Source of the DNA: Papilionanthe hookeriana x Papilionanthe teres
Taxonomy: Eukaryota > Streptophyta > Magnoliopsida > Asparagales > Orchidaceae
Assembly: GCA_022702705.1 (NCBI GenBank)
Contig: CM040423.1
Location: forward strand, 43,039,575-43,103,574
Reading direction: 5' to 3'
DNA length: 64,000 bases
Shown here one piece after another: positions 35,101-47,414 of the stretch. The translations under genes and the position numbers were made by a program. The notes beneath the pieces are model-generated. The model searched no databases, was not told where the DNA came from, and was given only the letters and a program-made list of their open reading frames with translations. Positions within the stretch are counted from its first letter, which is position 1. Each line of letters begins with the position of its first letter.

Positions 35101-35728
35101 GAGGAGCTTCAATTTTATTGGTTCTAATTTTTATTTATTTCCTGACCTCATGTTATTGAACTTTATATTTTAGGCAAAGTATTCCTTTTTAAAATAAAAT
35201 GAGGAGAGAGCCTCTGAAGCCATCATCCTTATAGTCAATATGTTCCTTGACCATTACAATTTGAATGAAAAATAAATACGAAGAGGGAAGGTTTTTTCCT
35301 TCCTTAGTTAACTTATGTTCCTTGACCATTATAATTAGAAAGAATAATAAATACCAAGAGAGATGGTTTCTCCTTCCTTAGTTAACCCGTGTGCTCCAGT
35401 TGTTAAAATGGATTACTACAGCACGTGACTTGAATTTAGATTAATAATATGCTGCTCTATTTATAATTTACCCTTTTTATGAATTAATATTATAAAATAG
35501 GAACATATACATACAAACCATTCAATTTCTATGTTTTACATATCTAACAACCAAACTTCTTTTTTTACATATATAATATCTTATCTATACATGAAAATGT
35601 ATATTTCACTTTACAAAAATTAAAATTGTGATATTTTTTATATGAAATAAAATATTTGCGTTGTACCCACAAAAATCAATGCAAGATCTATTGTATCTGC
35701 TATATAAAAAGAAATGTAACACGCTATA
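35101..35728. repeat. AKR 3'-flanking DNA, unit 3 (left part)
   Basis: AT-rich flank homologous to 8401-9000 and 19196-19620. Its last part (from about 35665) resembles unit 0 near 2940-3015 rather than units 1 and 2. It ends at a retroelement insertion. Confidence 0.6.
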
Positions 35729-36030
35729 TGTTGTGAAATTTAGGGCGAACAAAACTCAAATCCAAAAAAAGAACACAGATATTTAACGAGGTTCGGCAAA
35801 AATGTCTACATCATCGAGAGCAGAGTGACGAATTTACTATTTCAGAGGAGTTACAAGTTCGGTTCTATTACACATATGTATATAGACATATAAAAAACTC
35901 ACAGATAAATTACTAACACGCCCTCGCTCTCCCCAACCCACTAAATTCCAAGAAGCGCTCCTTTTCACCGGAGACACTCCTCTTTATTCCAAGAGACTCC
36001 AAATTTCCGATATATGAGCCATACCTAACA
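35729..36030 (-). repeat. 3' LTR body of element 1
   Basis: On the plus strand it runs from tgttgtgaaattta to catacctaaca. It is homologous to 37909-38252 and to the 293-bp LTRs of element 2. Confidence 0.8.
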
Positions 36031-36433
36031 AATCTCTACCTTGGTGAATATCCAGCCCCTTAAAAGAAATGCATCACCCGGTATATAAGCCATACCTAAC
36101 AAATCTCCACATTGGCGAATATCCAGCCCCTTAGGAGATATGTATCACCCAGTATATGAGCCATACATAACAAATCTCCACCATTGCAAATATCGAGCCC
36201 CTTAGGAGAAATGCATCATCCGCTATATGAGTCATATTGAACAAATCTCAACATTGGCAAATATCCAGCCCCTTAGGAGAAATGCATCACCCGGTATATG
36301 AGTCATACCCAACAAATCTCCACATTGGCGAATATCTAGCCCCTTAGGAGAAATGCATCACCTCGTATATGAGTCATACCTAACAAATCTCCACCTTGGC
36401 GAATATCTAGCCCCTTAGGAGAAATACTTCATG
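36031..36433 (-). repeat. 71-bp tandem array next to the 3' LTR
   Basis: There are five full 71-bp units (36031-36101, 36102-36172, 36173-36243, 36244-36314, 36315-36385) and a partial sixth. On the element's strand each unit starts with a copy of the LTR tip (TGTTAGGTATGRCTCATAT) and ends with a polypurine-like aaggtggagatt. The array thus multiplies the boundary between polypurine tract and LTR. Confidence 0.9.
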
Positions 36434-37893
36434 GAGTTTCTTACACCATGGTGGGTTGGTCAACTGTGCCAATTATAACACTTATCCTGTTTGCACCAGC
36501 GCCTCGGTCGATTGCTGTCTCGCGAGCTCCGAATCCCTTCGCGCCTGTTCATGGAATACCTTCGCGAAGCTCCTATTCACTAATAGTCACGCATGCTCGC
36601 ATCCTGCATCCTGCCGAACTCCACCTGTAACAATTCCTCCTTCGATGAACTGGCGAATTTCGCTGACCGAACTCTTATGTTCTCAAAACGAGGCTCTTAT
36701 TCGTGGTAACTGCACGCGAACTCCACCTGTCGCAACTCTTCATGCGACAAACTTGCGAACAATATGTGAAATTTACGAACCATTCCTGGTCGTTGATCGC
36801 CTGGCCGAACTCCTCTGCTCCGAATCGCCCGAGAAATTCCTCGAACGTTATCACGTCAAATAGTGAAAACCCTCGCCGAACATCCAGTGAGATGCCGTGA
36901 TTCGTCTATAGCAGAATAATTTGCACCAAACGTCTCCTCTGCTACCGCGATTCGCCTGCATCTCTCATTGAACTGCTCGAAGAAATATTAAATCCATCTT
37001 CTTCGTTCTTCCATCATCAATCTCCTCCTATGCTATAAAACCTGTCTTTTCCGCGTCCTGGAAAATCAACGCGTGCAGCAATATTTACTTGGTTAATACA
37101 AGGAAATTTCCTTTCTTGCCTCCGAGAAAATTGGGAAAATATCCCTTCCAAATTTCTTCTCTGCAAGCAAAGGAATAAAATCAGAACTTGATTTCCTTCC
37201 AATTTTCTTCCGCCTCCGGCAAAGGAATGAAAATGAGCTTTCAATTTTCGCCTCCGCTCCAGGATGACGCCAAACCTTCCCTTCCTGCTCCACATGAACA
37301 GGAAAATTGCCGATCAAGAAGGAATAAGTTTCCTTGATTGAGCCTCCTTAATTAAATTTCTTCCCTAATTAACATTCCAGAAAAGCGCATAGCAAAATCT
37401 TCCTTTCTTCCTTCTCATGGCCTTAATTTCCTCAATGAACGGGGAATATTCCCTGCTTAGGGAGGAATTTTGATACCTTTCTGAGCTTTCCTTTCTTCCA
37501 TTATTCAGGAGAGAATATTCCTTGATTCTCTTGCAAAGTTGGAGTCCCTTCTCCGCCTCCGCCTCCCTTAGCGCTGAATCCTGGGGAGAGTCCTCAACCG
37601 CTCTCCGCCTCCGCCTCCGCCTTCCTTAGCGCCGAATCCTGGGGAGATCCCTCGGCCGTGAAGCTTGTCACTTCATGCGTCAAACTTCCGCCTCCAACTC
37701 GCGAGCCAAAATATGTCGTTGCGCGAACAGAAAGCCTGCAACTCGTTTGGTGAAAAACCTCCGCCTGTTGCGAAAACCCTCACAAGCCTGTCCGGAACTC
37801 GTGTCGCAAACTCCTCCACGCAGATCTGAAGCCTGTCGCGACCTGCTCTGTTCGTGGAACTCCACCTCTGCACCCCTCTCTACGTGGAACTCC
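36434..37893 (-). other. Internal region of element 1
   Basis: Non-coding interior of 1.46 kb, with frequent gcgaac/gttcgc and ctccgcctcc words. The frames at 36448-36863 and 37673-37914 overlap on both strands and resemble nothing known. Confidence 0.6.
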
Positions 37894-37906
37894 ACCTCTG
37901 ATACCA
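37894..37906 (-). other. Primer-binding site of element 1
   Basis: The complement reads tggtatcagaggt two bases from the 5' LTR, matching the initiator Met tRNA site. Confidence 0.8.
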
Positions 37907-37908
37907 CT

Positions 37909-38535
37909 TGTTGAGAAATTTAGGGAAAAGAAAATAAGAATCGACGCAATCCAGAAGAATACAGAGATTTAACGAGGTTCGGCAAAGATGCCTACATCCT
38001 CGGGAGCAGTGCAACAACTTTATTTTCACTATTTAGAAAAGAGTTACAGAATATAGGATTACAACCATAAGCCTTAGGGCTACTCACTAGACCTACTTAT
38101 AACTGTATAGTACAATATGTAATTACCAAATTACCTCTGTACTAAACTGCGAAGCCTTTCCCCCGCACCCCCAACCCACATAATAAACTCCTCGATTTGC
38201 TCGCTCCGCTCCAATATTTATTCCATATTAGGTATATGAGTCATACCTAACAAATCTCCACTTTGGCGAATATCCAGCCCCTTAGGAGAAATGCATCACC
38301 CAGTATATAAGTCATACTAACAAATCTCCACCTTGACGAATATCCAGCCCCTCAGGAGAAATGTATCACCCGGTATGTAAGCCATACCCAACAAATCTCC
38401 ACCATGACGAATATCTAGCCTCTTAGGAGAAATGCATCATCCGGTATATGAGTCATACCGAACAAATCTCCACATTGACAAATATCCAGCCCCTTAGGAG
38501 AAATGCATCACCCGGTATATGAGTCATACCCAACG
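37909..38535 (-). repeat. 5' LTR of element 1, body plus four 71-bp units
   Basis: The body is 37909-38252. Four tandem units follow: 38253-38322 (70 bp), 38323-38393, 38394-38464 and 38465-38535. The outermost unit ends exactly at the target duplication, so the element's outer 5' end is a repeat-unit tip rather than the tip of the LTR body. Confidence 0.85.
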
Positions 38536-38540
38536 CTATA

Positions 38541-39654
38541 TTTATCTGAAACCATTCACTGAAGTTCAATATGAAAGATAAAGCCATTACTTAAACCAAT
38601 CTCATCCACACACCAAAAAGAATATTCTTAAGACACTCGATCTTTGAAATCTTTAGAAATAAAATTCACTATTTTAATTATTAATTATCTTTAAATATGA
38701 CCTCTTTTCAGATTTAATAGACTAAAACATCTTGCTCTTATAGTGGATATTTAATCGAATATTTCAGTGTCTAAATAATGTCAGAATTGAGTGATATTAA
38801 GCTCATTTGATTTGTTTTATCGAGACGTTTGATTCAACTATAAGCAAGTTAGATTTGGAATCCATTTGACCTCCCAATTATGCATTGAAAGCTCTCAAAA
38901 ACGGTATAACGGCTTAATCTGCGCATGATTTAACTTGAATAGGACCAATATTGATATTATTGTGTCCAAACCATCAAGCAGATCAATTTTATTGCAAGTT
39001 TGTTCAAATCAGAGTTTTAGATGAATTTTAATTGAAATTTGATATTATTGTGTCCAACCCATCGAATAGGTCAAGCATCAATATTTGTGTGAGACGATGA
39101 AAATTTATTGACGAGGTTTCAAAGATAAATAATATATATAATAACTTATAACTCTAAAAAGTTTTCTTTTTTTTTTTCTTTTTAGGCTTTCCCCTCATGA
39201 TATATAATAATAATTATCATTATCTCTTTAATAAAATGAACAATCTCGTGAAGTTCAACTCATTTGACATTTATTGAATTTTACCGGTCACTCAAATTCA
39301 AATAGCATAAGCAAGATTATGAAATATTACTTAACTCTTACTCTTTGGCATATAAAATATTTTATTCATATAAGCTCTAACTCGATATCTCATGTAAGCC
39401 TCATCCAAACAAATCAGCATGAACAAAACAGCTTACAAACGAGCTTCATCTGAAAGCAAAATTAGAAACTTTTATTCAGATATAATCATATGAGAATTAT
39501 TTTGATAATAGGCTTACATCAATCTCATAGTCTTCTAAGGAAGCTTATTGCAAGGTGAATAACTCATAAGACAATATTTTAATCTCATACAATGCACACA
39601 AATTGTAACAGAGAAACTAAGAAAATGATGCATTGTTCAGAAACTTAATCAATC
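38541..39654. repeat. AKR 3'-flanking DNA, unit 3 (right part)
   Basis: Conserved non-coding flank homologous to 3025-3990 and to the flanks of A and B. Confidence 0.65.
39471..39476 (-). promoter_or_regulatory. Candidate poly(A) signal of AKR copy C
   Basis: AATAAA on the minus strand about 180 bp past the stop, conserved in position with the other copies. Confidence 0.45.
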
Positions 39655-42534
39655 TTATGCGTCGATAACTTCTTTTGGAGTGTTGGCATACTTCCATGAG
39701 ATTAATTCTCCGTAACCCCAAGTTCTCGAACCCGCAACCTCTTGAATAGCGATAGCATTTGAAAGCTCTTCCAAATCATCCTTTGCTAGCTTTAAATTTA
39801 TGGAGCCAATATTAATGTTCAAATTTTTGCTCTTTGTTGTTCCTAAAAGTAACATGAGACACATAATAAGAAATTTTAGCGCAATAAATATGCAATCACC
39901 AACCCCAAATACTTGAAAAATGGTTGAGGATGAAGATGAGAATAGCATTAGCATAGTAGCAAAATTATAAGAAGTGAAGCTTATAAAAATGGGAAAATTG
40001 ATTATTTTCTTTTTGCAATACAAAAAATCTTCTAAACACATTATATATTTTATAATATAAATTAAAAAAATGATACATGATAAGAATTTGATAGACCGGA
40101 TGGACTTAGTCGTCAAAATTAACATATTAATTTTGTTATTACATAGGCTTCACATTGTGTCCTTTGTACTTTTATTAAAAAGCAAAAGTTGTATGTGTTT
40201 TAGATGGAAGCTCACCTGGGATTGGAACAACATCATTTCCTTGATGAAGTAGCCAAGCCAAAGCTAACTGAGTTGTTGTGCATTTGTGCTTTGCAGCTAA
40301 TTTCTCTAACTTGAAGAATAACAGCTTATTTTTCTCTAGATTTTCTTCACTGAATCTTGGATGTGATGCCTGACATGAAAACATATTCAATAATGTGTTG
40401 AATAAAAGATAACAATTATAAATTTTCATATAAATAAGTGTCACGTTGATTAATTTAATCAACATAATACCAGATAACTATATGCAGACATACTTTCAAG
40501 AATTGCTTTACCACCAAAAAAGCCACGACCAATAGGACTATATGGAACTATTCCAATTCCAAGCTCTCTACAAGTAGCCCAAAAACAAGTTTATTTAGTA
40601 AATAGATGCACATTTGACAAAAAACAAGATTGGAATGCAGATATAATATAATAAGGCTGATAAAATGCACAAAAAATTTTTATTTCCTCTATGTTTCTTT
40701 GTTCCTACTCTTTAGTCTTTGCCTCGAAAAGGTGTCATTACGAAGGATTGTTTACTTTGTAAAGATGGCTCTGCATTCCTCAACTAATCATAATAGTCTA
40801 GATAATAGAGAAATACTTCTTCATTATATTAGTTAGTGGTAAAAAAGAGTGGTTATTAAGCTTCTTGGTCAATCCTTCCTCATCTAATAATGATAAGCGA
40901 ATCTTGAATTATTTAGTTTAATGAATAATTCTGAAGACTAGATCAATTAGCTAGTCGAATGAAATATTTTTCTTTTTTCTACAATTCAAGATGTTTATAA
41001 AAAATATATATACAATATACTTTCCTGGAGTTTTGCTATTTATTTAAGCATCTTGGTCAATCCACTCCTCATATAATAATGATAAGCAAATCTTGAATTT
41101 ATTTAGTTTAGTGATTACTTCTGAAGACTAGAACAATTAACTAGTCAAATGAAATATTTTATTTTTTTCTACAACTGAAGATGTTTATAAAAATAAATAT
41201 ACAAAATACTTTCTAGGAGTTTTGTTATTTTTCAACAATAGAAAGAGTTAAAATTTAACAAACACTAGCCATCAATTTTCTTTAATTATTTTTTCAGCAG
41301 TAGAAACCTAAGCTATGAAAGAAATAAGAATCAAAATTTTAAGTTTAAACATTTAAAGTTCTTAAGAAAAATTAAAATAGTGAATGTAAATTGTTAAGTA
41401 GCAATAAGTTGAGGAATAACTAAAGTTGCCAAACCTGCAGAGTGGGATTATCTCTTCTTCGATATCTCTAGTCCAAAGTGACCACTCTATTTGTAATGCA
41501 CTGATTGGATGAACAGCATGTGCTCGCCTGATAGTATCAGCACTTGCTTCTGATAGCCCAATATACTTCACCTTACCCTCTTCAACCAATTTCTTAAGCT
41601 CTCTAATCTATAACAGTAATATACCTTAATCTTAGAACAACAAGAAAAATTAACAAATAACACCTATCAGAAAAGTTATTGGTTCATGAGTAATATCACC
41701 GTTTCTTCAATTGGCACGGTTTGATCAATCCGATGTTGATAATACAAATCAATGTAATCCAATCCAAGCCTCTTGAGGCTTCCTTCCAAGCAAGCTCTCA
41801 CATATTCCGGCTTACCACTTACAACAGCACCACCATCTTTTTGAAGTTGTACAATCCCAAACTTTGTGGCCAATTGAATCTTTTCTCGTGGAAGTTGCTT
41901 TAGCGCCTGCAAGCATTTGTTTTCTTGAATAATAATAATATGATTGTCAAAGTAACAAATTTTCTCCTCCTCGATTCGTTCATGCATCCTTATTAAGGTA
42001 TAAGTAGAGTAAGAAAGACATAAGAAGAGAAGGGGGATTGATACATACCTTGCCAACCAAAATTTCATTAGTATGAGGTCCATAGACATTAGAGGTGTCA
42101 AAAAATGTGATGCCATTGTTAAATGCTTCCTTGATGATGGATATGCCTTCTTCTTCAGAAAGAGGGGAATTATAGATTCCTGTGAGACTCATACACCCAA
42201 ATCCTAATTTGGATACCTAAATAAGAAGCATAGAACATTCAGTAATGACATTATGGTTGACGAGATCACACAAATTTAAGCTTAGGGTGGTGCTCTCTTT
42301 ATCAAACAAGCAATGTTTTCTTCAAAAAAAAGTTTTAAAAAAGTACAAAATTGAAGGCATTATTATCTGCATATAGTTTAGCTGATTAAGAACTGCCATG
42401 TTGCAAGATAAATTAAAGCACCAAGAACAAATTTCAAACTAAAAAATAAAAAATTCAAACGATGAGCTTTCTACCTCTAATCCCTGGGATCCTAGCTTTA
42501 CTCTGGGTATCAAGATATGGCTTTGTTCTGCCAT
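39655..42534 (-). CDS. Aldo-keto reductase, copy C (intact, 348 aa)
   Basis: Same family and probable role as copy B: a cytosolic NADPH-dependent carbonyl reductase of unknown substrate. Exons are 42475-42534, 42049-42216, 41700-41906, 41435-41607, 40471-40567, 40216-40369 and 39655-39842, with GT-AG introns throughout. The protein starts MAEQSHILIPRVKLGSQGLE. The catalytic Asp60, Tyr65, Lys91 and His134 are present. The motif after Asp60 reads DTSNVYGPH, with Asn replacing a non-catalytic Asp found in the other copies. The loop after ATKFGIV (QLQKDGGAVV) and the exon 5 end (SMSAYSYL) differ from B, and both lie where AKRs vary in substrate pocket loops. Intron 4 is long (867 bp) because a 188-bp stretch is tandemly duplicated in it. 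No lesion is seen. Confidence 0.95.
40858..41233. repeat. 188-bp tandem duplication in intron 4 of AKR C
   Basis: The stretch starting aagcttcttggtcaatcc at 40858 is repeated from 41046 (aagcatcttggtcaatcc) with scattered differences. Copies A, B and D have it once, so the duplication is specific to C. Confidence 0.85.
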
Positions 42535-44069
42535 TTCTTCTATATGGGAAGCCTCTGCAGACAAAAATAAATTTTTTTTTCTTTCTTGTCTGTTTTTGAA
42601 GCTTGCTTCCCAGATTGTGCTGAAGGTGAGCTAAACTGGCCCGTGGGGACGTCAATTTAAAGAGTCCAAATCTGATCTGCTAACCATAAGTGAGATTACT
42701 CTCCAGATGCGTGAGGTATGCCAATACATCATCTAATATGGACGATGCAATATATTACAGTTTTATCGTTTTTTCTAATATGTAGGTGCCATGTTGACAT
42801 TTATATTTGGGAAAATTAAATAAATACCACCTAATCCTTATGAATTTACCTATCTCACACCTAAACATTCATTTTTATACACATTACATTTTACCTATAG
42901 ATAAAAAGATCGATTTCACTGTTAAAATGTGATAATGAGTGCTACCTTTCATATGATGTTGGTAATCATGAAAGTTTAAATGTGAAATCGATAAATATTG
43001 AAGTTTTGGGTGGTATGTATGTAAAAGCCCCTTTCTTTTATAAATACGTAATTTTGCATTGGTTGCACATGATTCTTATGTATATACATATCTCAGACAT
43101 AAACTTTCATATTTACATACACAACAATTTGTTGCTTTAAATCTTGGCATGAAAATATGTATTTCTCTTTTAAATTTAATAATAGTGATATTTTTATGTG
43201 ATATTACAGACTTGAATGATAGTGTCTAATATGTAAGTTCCGATGTGAGATACTTAATTACATAAAAATTGTGTGTTCTGTCGTAAATGCCCTAAAAATT
43301 TTAATAAGATTTACATACATATCATTTTATTATTATGTATTTACATATCTAATACCAAAACTTTAATTTTTACATGCATGTCGTCTTGCCTATGCATAAA
43401 AAGGATATATTTCATATTTTAAACGTTAAAATAGTAATTATTTTTTAGGTGATACAAAAATTTTAATACGTATAAATATAAAATTAAAATATAGATGTTA
43501 ATTATGTAAAAATATAAGAAGTTTGTTTTATGTATGTAAATGCCCCAAAAAAATTATTTTAGAAATTATTTTTCTCTTTCATGTTCAAAGCATCTTAGAA
43601 CTCTGTTATTTACAACTGAGCACATTTGCAGTACTTAATATCATTACTCTTGCTGACAATGCAAGGAAAATTGTATTGTTTGTTTTGATGCAATTGTGTC
43701 AAACAATAATTGTAGCAACTTTGAATGGAAAATTGACCACTATACCCCTATTCCATAAATTTGATTGTTGCAAAATTGTGACACAAATTTGTTTAATAAT
43801 TCTGAAGCGGAAATTCAAACTAATGATCAATTTATTTTAAAGTTTAAAAATATGTTCTAAATAATGATAAATTTACATACAAAACACTCAAATTTTTCTC
43901 CAAATGGTTAGAATTCTGTAAATATAAAAACAATCGTCTACAGCAGTTTTATAAGAGATTAATAGATTTCAATTATTTTTCAGAATTTCCCATGAGCACA
44001 TGATTACAAAAAAATTTACAACCCATGATTCCAATTGTATTTCAGAATTTTGTCTGAATTCATCTACAG
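42535..44069. other. AKR copy C 5' flank and AT-rich DNA
   Basis: The first 250 bp resemble the 5' flanks of A and B. Beyond that, AT-rich text contains recurring phrases (gatatttttatgtgata, taaatgcccc) shared with 24360-24490. The frame at 43523-43840 is AT-driven and unrecognised. No clear promoter motif. Confidence 0.5.
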
Positions 44070-44482
44070 CAGCTACGAAGGGAGCGATGGAGGGCGTCAG
44101 TGGCTGGGGAGTTCTCCTGTGAGGAGCACCGTTCGGTGAGGAGCACCGTTCGGTGAGGTTTCAGGCAAGCGAGGAAGAGCGGTGCGACGAAGGGAGCTAG
44201 GGCACCGAAGGGATTGCAATCATGCTCAGAACCGAAAGAACGGGGCTACCGGCATCGAGGAAGGAGGGAGTGGTCGATGTCGATGAGGAAGAAGGCTCGT
44301 CCAGAAAAGCTTGGTCTTCTCGCGAGCGAGGGGTTATTTGGAATATGAGGAGGTGAAAACTGGGGCCGCAGGGTCAATCCCGCGGCCCGCTTTTCCCACG
44401 CCCGCGAAGCTGCTAGCCAAACAGCCATTTTTCGCGGCTTGGGGCTGCGCCGCGTGAAAAAAGAGGCCCAAACAGAGCCTTA
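44070..44482. mobile_element. GC-rich DNA-transposon-like fragment
   Basis: A GC-rich island in AT-rich DNA, absent from the aligned part of unit 2. It ends ggcccaaacagagccttag, the complement of the ggctctgtttggg ends common in plant DNA transposons. A gaggagcaccgttcggt word is repeated in tandem near 44118-44155. The opposite end and target duplication were not found. Confidence 0.4.
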
Positions 44483-44869
44483 GTCTCAAAGTTCATATAT
44501 TTGTCAAAAAAATATCCAACTATTTTAAAATTGGGCTATAATAGTCATCGATGAGAACTTCTTGACCATGATTTAAAGAATCTGAAACTATTTTGACAGC
44601 TTCAAAACTCTACGAGACTAAACGGTACTCATCATATAGAGATACATCAAAAAAACTCGTTGTTCGCAAACAGTTCATGTTCGATTCGTCAAGCAGTTTC
44701 TGGTCGATTCATTCGATAAACAAATGAGACGAACACGAACAATTTTTTTCGTTCGGTTTGTTAAACAATTCAAACACGAACAGTGATATGTTCGTTCGCG
44801 TTCGGTTCGTTATTGTTTGAAATATAAAATAATTTAAAATGATTACATAAAAAAAATTTATGATATTTT

Positions 44870-45162
44870 TGTTAGGTATGGCTCGTATCTAAGTAGTTGG
44901 AGTTTTCTTGATGAAGAGGTGTGTCTCTTCATATTTAGTGGGTTGACGGGAGCGAGGGCGAGTTAGTAATTTATTTGTGGGTTTTATCTATAAATAGATG
45001 CGTAATCCTATGGATATGTGAACCGAACTATTGCGACTCCTCTGAAATAGTGAAATTATACCGCTCTGCTCACGAGGACGTAGAGCGTGTCTGCTAGAAC
45101 CTCGTTAAATCTCATTTTACCTTACCGGATTTGCGTTGTGTTCACCACGAATTTTCATAACA
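44870..45162 (+). repeat. 5' LTR of element 2
   Basis: Starts TGTTAGGTATGGCTCGTAT and ends CATAACA. A TATA box (TATAAATA, 44989-44996) is visible. No 71-bp units precede it. Confidence 0.9.
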
Positions 45163-45164
45163 AC

Positions 45165-45177
45165 TGGTATCAGAGCC
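45165..45177 (+). other. Primer-binding site of element 2
   Basis: TGGTATCAGAGCC two bases after the 5' LTR, an exact match to the initiator Met tRNA site of plant Copia-like elements. Confidence 0.9.
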
Positions 45178-47209
45178 AGGTTCGAGGGGTGAAGGGATCG
45201 ACGCAGGAAGAAGGAAGAAGAAAGATTTTTTGAGATTTGGTTTGCGATAGAGGAAGAAGTTTGGTTCCGGTGCGCTGCAGAAGAATTCTGATTGCGGAGA
45301 GTGGATGAAGGCACAGATTGGGCGCTGGAAGGCTCGCGGCAGTTTGGCGCAGATTGTGGAGAGTGGATGAAGGCGCAGATTGGGCACTGGAATGCTGGTA
45401 GTAATTTGGCGCAAAAAGGTATTGTGGGTCGCGATCGAGGTGGAGCAGTTCATTCGTGGACAGCAGTTCGAACAGGGCTTCGGGCAGAAGTAGTTCAGAC
45501 AGTAGCGTAGAAAATCAGCAGTTCGCGTGACAGATTAGATCTGCGACAGGAAAAATCAGTGTTAGCGGCAAGGCTTCACGCGACAAGGACAGTTCGCGGG
45601 AAGGAGATCCGGGTTCCAGCAGGAAGAGCGGAGAGAAAGGGAGGGACCCTCCCTCAAGCACGCGAACAGTTCCTGCGCGGATTTGGCGTGACAGTTTCAC
45701 GGGTCAGGCGACGCAACTGTCCGGATCGTGCCGGCGTGAGGCGTAGGCGGTTCCGCGTGGGCCTGCAGACGGTTCACGAGTTGGGCTTCGCGACAGAGCC
45801 GAGCAGAGGCGCGAAGCAACAGTTTGCGAGAGGCAGAAGAGGAGGTCGCGAACGGGAGTTTGCAACACCTCCCGAATAGGTGCGTCGGTTGGAGGTTCAT
45901 GTGACAGTTGAGAGCGGTGCAGATAAGTTTGCGGAAAGCCTCAGAAGCGAACAGGTGCGAATGAAGGCTGCGAAGAGGCGCGACGGTTTCGCGCGGTTGG
46001 CTTGAAATCGGAATCGAAGCTTTTCCCATGAGATGGAAGCACCGCAGAGCTGATGGAAAGAAGTTGTTGCCTGGCAGAGCAATCTGGGGAAGCACCGCAG
46101 AGCTGCTAGCTGGAAAGAAAAAGGAATGAAGGAATCTTTAGTGGGAATATTCTCCCATCTTATGGATCCTGGAGCCGGAGCAAAATAACAGGCAATTAAG
46201 AATTTTTAACTGGAAATTAATTCATGCTCCGCGGAGGAATTCTTAATTGCTGTTGACGAAGGTATTAATTTCTATTCTTTTATTTGGCAGAGGCTCTCAA
46301 ATTTGTCGGAGGCCGAGAGCATTCAAAGAAGGAATTTTTTAATTCCTGGAAGAGCTGCTGAACGGAAAAAAAGTGCCAAGAAAAGATCCATGAAAGTCCA
46401 GGTGGATGTTCAGTCACCGCGAACTTTTGGTTCTGCGGAGGACTTGAGGGCAGTTAACGTCAGTGACAAGAAGGCGTTTGTGCAGGTGAAAGGATCCGCG
46501 AACAATTGGTTCGACGGAGGACTTGCGGGCAGAGCCGAGGCGCAGGCAACAGGAAAGACTTCGCAAATTTTGCGGAGAAGGTCAGGTTCACGACCTGAGG
46601 TTCCTGCAGTTGCTGCCACTTTGGGTGGCAGGCTTGTCGGCAAGCGGTTGGCGCTATAGCCTTAGTGGCGGACACGCGACAGAATTTTGCGAGGTGGAGT
46701 TCGCGATCAGGCGAACTAGGCGTCGATTTCACGAAGGGTTTTGCGGAGATATTCTGCGAACAAATGCAAGGTTTTTCGACTCGGTGATTTGCGATTATCG
46801 ATGGATTCGAGGCTCGTGGGAATGAACAAGCGAAACAGTTCGGATACATGGCTGCGGTTCGGCGAGTATCTGCGACCAGCGAAGTTCGCAGGTTTGTTGC
46901 AGGTGATGTTGCAACAGGTGAATCGTGATAGGCGAATCGCGAGGCAAAGTACAGTTCGGAAGTTCGTAGCAGGAGGAGTTGCGACAGGTGGAGTTCGGTA
47001 GGGTGCAGGTGGCGAGCAGACACGATTATTTCGTGAACAGGAGTTTCGTGGAGGTATTCCTCAAACAGGTGCGAAGGGATTCGTGGCTCGCGGAAACAAC
47101 AATTGGTCGAGGTGCGATGCGAACGGGAAGGTGCTTTGGGTGCTTAGATGACACGGTTGACTAGCCGGGTTAGATGGTTTGGTTGCTCACCTCACTTGGT
47201 TTAAGAAGC
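45178..47209 (+). other. Internal region of element 2
   Basis: Non-coding interior. Several reading frames of 60-187 residues overlap on both strands (for example 45559-45879 plus, 46460-47023 minus). They are Arg-rich or Ser-rich, lack any gag or pol motif and are products of the GC-rich repeats. Confidence 0.6.
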
Positions 47210-47414
47210 TCGTGTAGTATTTCTCTACAGGAGCTGAATATTCGCAAGGTGGAGATTTTCTCCTAAAGGTTGAATATTTGCAAAGGTGGAGATTTGACAG
47301 ATGTATTTCTCCTAAGGGGCTGGATATTCGCTAAGGTAGAGATTTGTTTGGTAGACACATATACCGGGTGATGCATATCTCCCAAGGTGTTGGATATTCG
47401 CCAATGTGGAGAAT
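47210..47414 (+). repeat. Degenerate 71-bp-type array before the 3' LTR of element 2
   Basis: About three diverged repeats carry ctggatattcgc, aaggtggagatt and, in one case, an LTR-tip-like TGTTTGGTAGACACATATACC with its last base changed. This is the counterpart of the arrays in element 1. Confidence 0.75.

Larger units (their letters stand above)
35729..38535 (-). mobile_element. Non-autonomous LTR retrotransposon (element 1) with 71-bp repeat arrays
   Basis: This is a minus-strand element bounded by ctata duplicates (35724-35728 and 38536-38540; the match extends to cgctata). Its 5' LTR (37909-38535) adjoins a primer-binding site and its 3' LTR starts at 35729. LTRs begin TGTTAGGTATG and end CACAACA on the element's strand. 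The interior, about 36434-37893, is rich in cgcgaa/ttcgcg words and has no gag or pol, so it must have relied on proteins of another element. Unit 0 (about 3021-3045) keeps a comparable site without the insertion. Its relative is at 44870-47707. Confidence 0.85.

Noticed and set aside
36031..36433. CRISPR array
   Set aside because: The 71-bp units are contiguous tandem repeats with no unique spacers and lie inside a plant retroelement.
45117..47164. Many reading frames on both strands inside element 2, up to 187 residues
   Set aside because: Composition-driven frames in a non-autonomous retroelement, with no gag, protease, integrase or RT motif.
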